Virus record (IMG/VR): IMGVR_UViG_3300036846_000348
Location: 1-23,032 of that record
Direction: 5' to 3' (one strand)
Origin: a virus
Length of the DNA stretch: 23,032 bases
The position numbers and the translations under genes were made by a program. Of the stretch, positions 1-9,000 are shown one piece after another. Position 1 is the stretch's first letter; each line of letters starts with the position of its first letter. The notes below the pieces were generated by a model. It made no database searches, was not told the DNA's origin, and worked only from the letters and a program-made list of their open reading frames with translations.

Positions 1-1
1 G

Positions 2-58
2 GGGGTGACGATGCCCAACGCCGGGTCGACGTTCCGTCTCAGCTCTCTTTTCACTTAG
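2..58 (+). CDS. 3' end of an upstream gene (partial)
   Basis: This frame enters from the left edge and ends at TAG 56-58, 13 bases before the next start. The readable tail is GVTMPNAGSTFRLSSLFT. A stop just upstream of the next ribosome-binding site is what a packed phage operon would show. A second frame (from position 1) is also open here and runs to about 357, so the choice rests on spacing alone. No function can be given from 18 residues; position before virion genes suggests a structural protein. Confidence 0.4.
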   Translation, partial: GVTMPNAGSTFRLSSLFT

Positions 59-71
59 AGGGACCGGCTAG

Positions 72-2234
72 ATGCCCACCTTCGATACCGGCAATGCGCA
101 GTGGGATCAAAATCTGTCGTCGCTTGGCAACGCGCTGTTCCCCGATCCCTCGAAGGTCGCTCAGGGCTACTACTACGGGTCTGAGGCGCGCAAGGCGCAG
201 CTCGAAGGCAACCGAGCTATCAGTCAGCAGAACGCCGACAACTACCTGTCGCAGTCGATCCTTGGCCGGCAGCCGGTCGGGGCGCCGAACTATATCCAGC
301 CGGCTTTTCAGGGCTCGGCGCCGATCCTCGGGCCACCCTCCAACTTGCCGGGTTTGAGCGCAACGATCGTGCCGTCGCCGGGCCAGATATCCGCTGCCGC
401 GGCCAACACGCCAGCAGGGATCGCACCTTACACCCAGGGCACCCCGCCAGCGGTCTCCCCGCCGACGCCGGGCGCGGCGCCGGCGCCCAATACGACGGGA
501 TCGGACGGCTCGCTGCCAAACAACGATTACACGTCAGGCAAGATCATGCCGAACAGCCTCAACCCGACACCAGGACAAGGCGGCACGGTTTATGCTGGTC
601 CTGCAGCCCACACTGGCGGTCCTGCGCCGCCGGCGTTTGACTTACTGAAGTACGTCTACCTGTCACAGGCCGCGGGCCGCGATGCAGCGTCATCGATGGC
701 GATCGGTAAGGCGTTTCTTGGGCAATTGCTGCAGCAAGGACAGCTGACACCGACACAGTACGAGCAGCAGCTGGCCTCGGTCGGCGAGCCAGGACCATTG
801 CAGACCCGGATATCGGACACCGGCGCGACGACGCGCACCGGGATGACCGAAGCCGGCGCCCTAGCGCGCACCAAGCTGGCGGAAGCCGGAGCGACACAGC
901 GCACCGCGATGACTGAAGCTGGCGCGCTGCAACGTGCGCCGCCAGTTTTCGTTCCGGGTACGACTGATCCGAACCAGGGTATCTTCAGGTCCCCTGCCGA
1001 TTTTCAGGCACCGGGCGGTATCGCTGCGGCTAACCCGCAGACGGCACCTGAAATGGGCAAGGTCACGATGGCCATTGATCCCAACAACGGGCAGTTGGTC
1101 CCGGCGACCCAGCAGGGCATCCTGAACCGCGGCCTGGTTCAGGTCCCCGCCAACATGGACCAGGTTCAAGCGCAGCGTCTGGGCGCAATCATGGCGGTCA
1201 AGGACCCGGCCGAGCGCCAGCGATTGATTAGCGAGTACATGGTCTCCAACATGACGAAGCCGTTGGAACCGAAAGCTCAGCTTGAGCAGAACATGGTCAA
1301 CGATCAGGCGGCGCAAGGCGTCTATTACCGCCCGTCGACCGGCATCTGGACTTCTCGCATGGATGTCACCGCGCCAGTGGCTTTTCTCCAACCTGCGCAA
1401 GACGCCATCGATCGGCGTGTCGCGCTGTTGAACCAAACTCCGCGGTTCATGGCCAATCCGCAGCTCGCCTATCGAACCGCGGTCTCGCAGCTGGCATCCG
1501 AGGGCGTGATCGAAAATCCGGAGCAGATCAACAAGAAGCGCATCGAGACTACGAAGCTGTGGGAAACCGGGGTCGGACTGGCTGGCGATCGGCGTGTCGC
1601 GATGGTCCCTGATCCGACGAACCCGAGAGGCCCGCCGCAGCCGCATATCAAGGTCGATCTGTTGAAGCCCAGCCCCGATCCGCCGATCGGTACCGCGGCG
1701 CCCGGACAACCACAGCAGCCTGGGCAATCTCAGCCGGGACAGCCGCAGCCCCAGGTGCAGCAGCCGGGACAGCCGCAGCCGCAGCAGCCTCTGTCACCGC
1801 AGCAGCCTCTGTCACCGCAGCAACCGCAGCCGCAGCAGCCTCTGTCACCGCAGCAACCGCAGCCGCAGCAACCGCTGCCGCCGCAGCAGCCGGTGGTCGC
1901 TCCACCGGTACAGGCCGTAGCACCACCGGCGCAGCCGACGCTAGGTAACATCGTTTCGGGCCGTGGCGGCGTCAGTGTGTCGAGTGCCGCCCCTGCTGTG
2001 TCGGCTGGTCCTGTCGTACCCAGCGCGCGCGGCGGTGTCAGCGTGCCGGCTGCCGCGCCAGCTCCTGCTGTTGCCGCTCCCGCGGCGCAACCGAGACCCC
2101 AGCCGGCGGCAACCTTTAGCCCGCCACCGCCGGGCGCCCTCATACCGGCTCCTGGCGTGCCTGACGGCAAGTTCGTCACCTTGACCAATGGCCGGCCCGG
2201 CATCGTCCGCGGCGGCTGGATTTACCCACGATAA
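72..2234 (+). CDS. Pro/Gln-rich virion-associated protein, 720 aa
   Basis: I do not recognise a named family. The ATG follows a GAGGGA ribosome-binding site (59-64). The N-terminal 60 residues look folded or helical. Residues 90-180 are rich in Pro, Ala and Gly. Residues 244-287 hold four degenerate 11-residue repeats of the type RTGMTEAGALA. Residues 300-540 look globular and mixed. Residues 545-625 are a Pro/Gln repeat tract, followed by an Ala/Pro/Val stretch and a compact C-terminus ending GGWIYPR. There is no signal peptide or membrane span. The next gene starts directly at its stop codon, and the following two genes encode an M15 peptidase and a giant ejection-type protein. I infer a structural role, perhaps internal virion protein or tail-associated scaffold. 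Low-complexity tracts make homology searches unreliable, so the central region should be searched alone. Confidence 0.85.
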   Translation: MPTFDTGNAQWDQNLSSLGNALFPDPSKVAQGYYYGSEARKAQLEGNRAISQQNADNYLSQSILGRQPVGAPNYIQPAFQGSAPILGPPSNLPGLSATIVPSPGQISAAAANTPAGIAPYTQGTPPAVSPPTPGAAPAPNTTGSDGSLPNNDYTSGKIMPNSLNPTPGQGGTVYAGPAAHTGGPAPPAFDLLKYVYLSQAAGRDAASSMAIGKAFLGQLLQQGQLTPTQYEQQLASVGEPGPLQTRISDTGATTRTGMTEAGALARTKLAEAGATQRTAMTEAGALQRAPPVFVPGTTDPNQGIFRSPADFQAPGGIAAANPQTAPEMGKVTMAIDPNNGQLVPATQQGILNRGLVQVPANMDQVQAQRLGAIMAVKDPAERQRLISEYMVSNMTKPLEPKAQLEQNMVNDQAAQGVYYRPSTGIWTSRMDVTAPVAFLQPAQDAIDRRVALLNQTPRFMANPQLAYRTAVSQLASEGVIENPEQINKKRIETTKLWETGVGLAGDRRVAMVPDPTNPRGPPQPHIKVDLLKPSPDPPIGTAAPGQPQQPGQSQPGQPQPQVQQPGQPQPQQPLSPQQPLSPQQPQPQQPLSPQQPQPQQPLPPQQPVVAPPVQAVAPPAQPTLGNIVSGRGGVSVSSAAPAVSAGPVVPSARGGVSVPAAAPAPAVAAPAAQPRPQPAATFSPPPPGALIPAPGVPDGKFVTLTNGRPGIVRGGWIYPR
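801..932 (+). repeat. Four 33-bp tandem repeats encoding 11-residue units
   Basis: Units begin CGCACC at 834, 867 and 900, exactly 33 bases apart, with a more divergent first copy at 801-833. The peptide units are RTGMTEAGALA, RTKLAEAGATQ and RTAMTEAGALQ. An 11-residue periodicity suits a right-handed coiled coil or an amphipathic helix. The repeats stay in frame with the 720-aa gene. Confidence 0.75.
1782..1865 (+). repeat. Tandem repeats encoding the QQPLSP/QQPQP tract
   Basis: An 18-base unit, CAGCAGCCTCTGTCACCG, occurs at 1782-1799, 1800-1817 and 1833-1850. It alternates with a 15-base unit, CAGCAACCGCAGCCG, at 1818-1832 and 1851-1865. Near-identical copies indicate recent slippage or unequal exchange, so copy number may vary between related phages. 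All units are multiples of three and keep the frame. Confidence 0.85.
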
Positions 2235-3002
2235 ATGGCCAGTCCCTCGAACCAGGACCTCGCGCAGATCGTCAAGCGCTTCAACGCGAACAGCGCCTAT
2301 CTGGCCGACGCGGTGAACCGTGTCGGCCCAAATGTCCTGCCGTCCGGCTACACGCTGCGGGTGACCAGCCAGGACCGGCCGGGATCGACCGTCGCCGGGA
2401 CCGGCGGCGTCAGCCAGCACTCGCTCGGCAAGGCGATCGACTTCGCGATCTACGATCCGAGCGGCGCCAAGCTCCCGAACTATCAGGTCGCCGACGACAG
2501 CGGGCTCTACGGCAAGGTGGCCCTGGCGGTGCGCAATGAGCTGCCGCCCGAAGCGCAGGGGCAGCTGGCCTGGGGCGGAAACTTTGGCATCCGCGATCTG
2601 ATGCACCTGGATTTCGGTGGCGATCGTGGTCGGCTAGGCAGCCTGTCGCAGATGGCGGGAGGGGGTGCGCCGTCACCGCGTTACGCGGCTTCACCCGCTC
2701 CAGGTGTTGCGACCGGGATGCGCGCGCCCACGGATGCCGACTACTTGGGTGGCGGGCTGACGATGTCGCCGGATTTGGTCCCATCGAACGCAGCGCCAGC
2801 TGCTGCAGGACCGGTCGCTCCTACGGTCAACCCTTACATCAAGGCGATTGCCCTGCAGGGCCTGATGTCCGGGCCAATGTCCGGGCCAAGCTCGATGGCG
2901 GACGTGTTTGCCCCGCCGGCGCCGGTCCAGCAGTCCACGGCGATCGACGTGCCACCGCAGCCGGTTGGCGGTCCGCTGCCGCTGAGCCGCCGGCTGGGCT
3001 GA
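2235..3002 (+). CDS. M15-type zinc peptidase (virion-associated peptidoglycan hydrolase)
   Basis: The ATG directly follows the stop of the previous gene (TAAATG). Residues 35-135 carry the hallmarks of the M15/VanY D-Ala-D-Ala carboxypeptidase-like fold: SQHSLGKAIDF supplies the zinc ligands H62 and D69, and DLMHLDFGG supplies H124 with D126. Enzymes of this family cleave peptide bonds in the peptidoglycan stem or cross-bridge. The C-terminal 115 residues are Pro/Ala-rich and look disordered, with a repeated MSGPMSGP motif. There is no signal peptide or membrane segment. Its place between virion genes suggests that the enzyme travels in the particle and opens the wall during DNA entry, rather than acting as the lysis endolysin; an endolysin role cannot be excluded because no lysis cassette is visible here. 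Confidence 0.8.
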   Translation: MASPSNQDLAQIVKRFNANSAYLADAVNRVGPNVLPSGYTLRVTSQDRPGSTVAGTGGVSQHSLGKAIDFAIYDPSGAKLPNYQVADDSGLYGKVALAVRNELPPEAQGQLAWGGNFGIRDLMHLDFGGDRGRLGSLSQMAGGGAPSPRYAASPAPGVATGMRAPTDADYLGGGLTMSPDLVPSNAAPAAAGPVAPTVNPYIKAIALQGLMSGPMSGPSSMADVFAPPAPVQQSTAIDVPPQPVGGPLPLSRRLG

Positions 3003-3003
3003 G

Positions 3004-6000
3004 ATGGCCGAGCCGCTCGGGTTCACGGTCGATGCTAACCAGCCGGCGACGGCACCGCCGCCGGCAGCGCTCGGGTTTACGGTCGATGCCTACCAGCCGC
3101 TGAGCCCGGAGCCGACCCAGGCACCGGCGCCCGCCCCAGCACCGGAGCCGGCTGCAGCTCCGGCAGCTCCGACACCGACAACAGCTCCGACACCGACAAC
3201 AGCGCCGCTCGGGTTTACCGTCGACCAGTACCAGCCGCTGGCCCCGGGACCAGCTGCAGGACCAGTTGCATCACCCAGCATGTCGTCGTCGGTTGTGGCG
3301 CCGGACCAGCCACCGCAAGAGACGGGGCTCCTGTCCGGGATCATGTCCGGTTTCACCGAGGACTTGGCCAACAAGGCGCGTATCGCCCGCGGCGAGGCGT
3401 TCACCACCGACCCCAACGCACCGCCGCCGGTCGAGCGCAGTTTCCTCAACGAGCTGGGCTACGGGATCGGCGGCTCGGGGACCATGCTGGCCGGCGGGAT
3501 CGGCGGCGGTCTGGCGGGGACCGCAGTCGGCGGTCCGATCGGCGGCTTGGTGGGCGCCGGTCTCGGGGCCGGCGGCGCGGCGATCGTGCAGGACATGGTC
3601 CCGGCTTACGACGCCGCGATCCGCAACGGCAACACCCATGACGAAGCTGTCAACTACGCGATCAAGCACAGCCTGGCGACGGGTGCGATCAGTGCGGCGA
3701 CGGCGCCGTTGTTTGCCCTTGCCCCGTTCCGATCGATCATCGGCAAGATTTTGTTCCAGGCGGTGGCCGTTCAGCCGGCAGCCGGTGCCGCGGTGCGCGT
3801 CGGCGTACCGGCAGCGATGGGCGAGCCTTTGCCGACCAGCGGCGAGATGGCGCGCGGCTATGCACAAGACGTGCTGACCGGGGCTGGGTTTGCCGGCGCC
3901 CATGCCGGCTACGAAGCCGCGCGCGCCCCGCCGCCGCCGCGTCCGCCGCCAGGACCGGAAGCGACCGCTGCCGCGGTGCAAGCACTGACCCCGACCGGCG
4001 CCCCGAGCCCGACCGAACGGGTGGCTGCACCCCCGCCAGCGCCACCAGAACCACCGACCGTGGCTGGTCCCGCCGCACCGCCAGTCACGCCGGGAGGCGG
4101 GGAGCCCGCAGCACCGGTCGTTGCGGCGCCCCCCGTTCTTCCCGAGCCTGGACAAGCACCGGCGCCGCCGGTTACTGGTCCCCAGCCACCCGCAACGGAG
4201 CCACCGCCCGATGACCGACTTGGTCGCGCCGCCGGAGGACCCCCTCCAGAAGCTCCTTTGGGCGAGCCGAACGCTCCGTCAGTACAGCCGGCCGGAGTAC
4301 CAGCAAATCTTGGGGGCGAAGGAGATCAGGGCGTTCGCCCGCCAGATACTCAGGGACAACCAGCAGGCGAGCCAGCCGCTCGTCCTGCCGAACCAGCAGC
4401 AGTCGAACCAGCAGCAGTCGAACCCGCCGCAGCAGGACCCGCCGAGCCCGCCCCAGCGGCAGCCCCTGTAGAGCCCACAGCCGCCGAGACACGGCGGGCA
4501 GGGGTCCAGGCAGCCGAGGAAGCGATCAGGGCGCGTCCCAGCGCTGATATGACCGACGACGAGGTCCGGGCAGCGCTGGAGCCGTTGCACGGTCAGGCGC
4601 TCGAAGGCATGACGCCGGCCGGTCTGCGCGAACTCTACAACAGCGAACGGGAGAACCTGGGACCGAGCACGGCGCCATCTGAGCCCGCCCCGGCCGAGCC
4701 CGGCCCAGCGACAGTCCCTGTAGAGCCCACAGGAGCCCCGCCAGCGCAGGGAGAGCCCGCCCGGCGTCCGGTGACCAAGACGGAGCTAAAGGCGCTGGAC
4801 GCGCGCCTGAAAGCCTCCCAGCAGGCATTGGCGCGGGCCGAGCGCGATCCGGCGACGACACCCGAGCGGCTGGACACGCTGCGCCAGCGCGCCGAGGCCG
4901 CGCGGACCGAGCGCGCCAACGCCGAGGGACCGCCGACCAAGGCGAGCTATCTGCGCGGGACCAAAGAGGAATACGCCGCCCGGGAGGCCCAGCATCAGGC
5001 CGCGACTGAGGCACATGCGGCGGCGATCGACCAGCGGGTCAACGCCGAGGGCTCGGCCCCGACCCCGGAGCCCGCTGCACGCGGCAAGATTTTCAGCATG
5101 GGCGACCGCGGCGTGATCCGCGGCAAGGACAGCGCCGGCAACAGCTGGATCGGCAACGGCTACGCCCTGGTCAAGGGCAAGATAATGGACGCGGCGGCGC
5201 GGGCTGCCGAGAAACTGAAGGGCTCGACCACGCGGCCGATCAACCCCGATGGGGTCACCCGGGTCGTCACCCCGGACCCCAAGGTTGATTACCGTCCGAT
5301 AACCTGGGAACGCACGGTCACCGACCCGAACACCGGCCAGACGCTGGTCCTCGGGACCCGGGCCGATGGGACCTATGTGGCCCTGCAGAAGCCGGTCTAT
5401 GACACGCTGCACGCCGCCGCCGGCAAGGATGGCGTGCTTGTCACCCGCGGTGGACCCGGTAAGGACGACCGGGTCTTTGCCCGTGTCGGCGACAAGTACA
5501 CCGGCCGGCAGGACTACAACGGCGTCGGGATGCCGATCAACGTCGATCAGGCCAGGGCCGAGGCTTGGGCGCGCGGCGGGAAACCCGAAGCCGCTGCACC
5601 AGCCACTCTGGCTGATCGAGCTGCGGGCCGAGGTCCTGAGACCACACCACAAGAAACAACCCAACCGACACCACGAGAAACACCTGAGCCGACCGTTCGA
5701 GCCGAACCCCAGGCCGATCTGTTCCGGGACCAGACTGGTCCTGGGACCAGTAGTGAACTACTCGGTGCCGAGCCAGGCGCACGGCAATTGCCAGGCGAGG
5801 CCAGGCAAACGCCAGGCGAGGAACCTCTCACCACCGAACCGGACCATATCGTTCCCAACCAACACGTTGCCAAGAACGAGGCCGGCGAGGTTGTCGGTAA
5901 AGGTCCCACCCCCGAGGCGGCGCTCGCCGATGCGCGCGGCGAGACACCAACCGAAACCGCTGCCGCTCCAGAAGCCCCGCCTCAGTCGCCCCAGCTCCAG

Positions 6001-9000
6001 AAGCTGCTCACGTACCGGGACCAGGTGCAGTCCGCCCTCGATCGGGCGCGCGGCCCGGCCCAGCAGCGCAAGCTTGGGCGGCAGCTGGCGCAGATCGACA
6101 ACCAGATCGCCCGGCTACGAGATACCGCCGGGACCCTCGCCGATACCGCCGTGGAAGCGCGCGGCAGGGCCAGCCCGGTGCGGGAGTTTACGGGACCGCC
6201 CCAGGTCGGCCGGCCCAAGGACATCATCGACTACAAGTTTGCCAACGGGACCAGCGTCAACCGGCTGGTTTTCGGCGAGGCTGGCTACGACCCGAACACG
6301 GCCGGCAGTCTGCCGATCGCCACCCAGATCAAAATCCTGACCAACCACCTGATAAACAAGTTTGGCTTCAAGTCGGTCGAGGTCGTCCGGACCGGGGCCG
6401 GGCGGGTCGACGAGCGAAACGCCGTCAACGCGATGCTCGATATGTCGCGGGCGATCCAGGACTACATGGCAGCCCTGGGACAGCCACCCGAGGCGGCGAG
6501 CTTTCACGGCGCTTTCAAGCTGGTCTTCGATCCGCAAGGCAAGGTCAACCACTACGGCGCCTATGTCCCGGCCCTGGGCGAAATCCGCGTCACGTCCGGG
6601 GCCAACTCCTTCGGCCACGAGTGGACCCACGCGATCGACCACATGCTGGCCAACCGCTACATCAAGAACACGGCGCAGTTCGACCGGCTGCTGTCGCAGC
6701 ACACCCGCAACAGCGGGCTCGATGTCACCGACAATGTGCAGGCCGCGTTCGCCAAGGTCATCAACACGATGTTCTATGACGAGGGGGCGCTGGCGGCGAC
6801 CCGGCTGCGACTGGAAAAGCAGGCGGCGCTCACCCGTAACGGCAAGCCGACGGCGAGTGCGCTGACGGCCCAAGACCAGCTGGCGCGGCTCAATGCCGGC
6901 GCGTCCCGGCTGCAAATCCAGATCAGCAAGTTCCGCAGCGAGAGCGCGCAGTTTGCGCCGAAACAGGCCGGCTATTGGGCGAACGCCTGGGAGATGCTGG
7001 CGCGGGCGCACGAAGCCTACACGGCCGAAATCATGCAGAACGCCGGGGTCGACCCGACCGGCGTCGTCATGCCGGACAAGGCTTACATCAACGAGACCGA
7101 CCGCCAGCTGCGGATGGCCTATCCCAAGGACGAGGAACGGACGGCGATCTTCAAAGCGTTCGACGAGCTGCACCAGGCGCTACTCAACGAACAAGTCCTG
7201 TCGCAGGGCAAGCCGGCAGCCAGTTTCTCGGACCTCGGGGTGTCCGACCCGTCCCGTTGGAAGGTCACCGCGCCCAACCTCCTGGGCACCCCGCAGGGCC
7301 GCGGGCTGGCAGCGCGGCTCAACGCTTACAAGAACTTTACCAAGAACGTGCTGTTCGACCGGTCCCGGCCCGATCCCGGACAGCACACGTTCAGCCGGAC
7401 GATGCTCGACAGTTTTCGCGGCTCGGCGTTTTCACTGCGCGGGATACTCGACACGATCATCAAGCGCGCGCCGGACACAGCGCAAAAGCCGCTGACAATA
7501 ATCCGCGATCTCCTGGCGACACGCCCCGGGCAAGGGAAATACACCGGTGAGACCTTTGGCGAAGCCTCGCGGTTCTACCGCAACGACTGGTCCCGGGTTT
7601 ACGGCAACATCATGCGGGACCACGGGCTCGACCCCAACTCGATGACCCCCGAGCAGGGGGAGATGTGGCGGCATGTGCTGACCACCGCCGAGACCACCTT
7701 CCCGGTCAATCCGCGCGATCCCAGCGCCGGGCGCAAGGCGATCCCGCCGAACATCGTCGCCGCCGGCGGGCCGATGCGCGATCTGCTCAACCATGTCTGG
7801 GGTGAGCTGCGCAAAGCCGGGATCGATATCGGCTACGCCAAGAGCGGCTATTTTCCGCGGCTGTGGGACCAGGCGAAAATCTTCAGCGACCCGGCCGGCT
7901 TCATCAAGGACGCGACCCGCAACTACAAGTTCATGTTCGATCAGGAGGTCGGTCATCCGGGAGACGACCCGGCGGCGCTCCTGGAAAAATGGACCGGTCT
8001 CTCCAAGCAGGAACGCGAGCGGGCCGGTAGCCAACTGCAGCAACAGATGCGGGAGCTGCAGATCAACCTGCGCAAGCAGGCCGAGATCGAGGCGAACCCG
8101 GCCCCGACTGCAGCCCAGATCACCGAGCTGACCCAGCTGAAGACCGCAGCGGAAGCCCTGGCTGGCGCCAACCATGACGATCTCGGGAACCATATCGCCG
8201 GGGTCTCGGCGAGCGAGTGGTATGGCAGGCTGCTGCGCGGCGGCAACCACGATTTCGATACGACTGGCCCCTCGGGCAGCTACATCAAGACGCGCGTCCT
8301 GCCGCCCGAGACCGACCTGATTATGCGCAACTGGCTGCACACCCAGCCGAGCGATGCAATCCCGCACTACATCAACGGCGCGTCGAACCGGCTGTCTTAT
8401 GCCGAGCGCTTCGGCGTGCATGGTGAGTATCTCGACCAGCTGCTCAACGCGGCCGGCGCCGCCGGGGTGCGCGGTGAGGATTTGCAGTGGTTCGAGCACA
8501 CCGTCAACGTCGCGCTCGGGCGTGACAACAATGCCGGCCAGAAACCGCTGCAGCGCCTGACCAGCATGGCGCACGCCTTTGGTTCGATCGTGATGATGCC
8601 GCGGGCGATGTGGAGCGGGCTGGCCGAGCCGATGAACGCTTCCCTGGTCACGGGACAAGCCAGGACCGGGTTCAAGATTTTCGCCAACCAGTTTGGCCGG
8701 CTGATGCGCAACGCCTCGGCGCAGGATGTCACCGAGCTGGCGCACTTCCTCAACGTGACGACCTCGCCAATGGTCGACAGCATCATGCTGAGCCGCACGG
8801 GCGCCGACTACGCCGACACGCCAGCGCTCAACCGGCTGATGACGCTCTATTACAAAGTCACCGGGCTGACCGGTCTCGTCAACTCGCAGCGGGTCGGCGC
8901 CGTCGCCGGCGGCAACTGGTTCCTTGCCAAGCTGGCGCGGGACTTCCAGGGGACCGATGTCAACGCCCGCGACGACGCGACGCGCTGGTTCAAAGAACTC

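Noticed and set aside
134-137. DECH instead of DEAH in the SNF2 helicase (residue numbers)
   Set aside because: DEXH variants are normal in this superfamily and imply no loss of activity.
861-1727. 288-codon - strand frame within the 720-aa gene
   Set aside because: It is a mirror frame of a GC-rich gene with no known motif.
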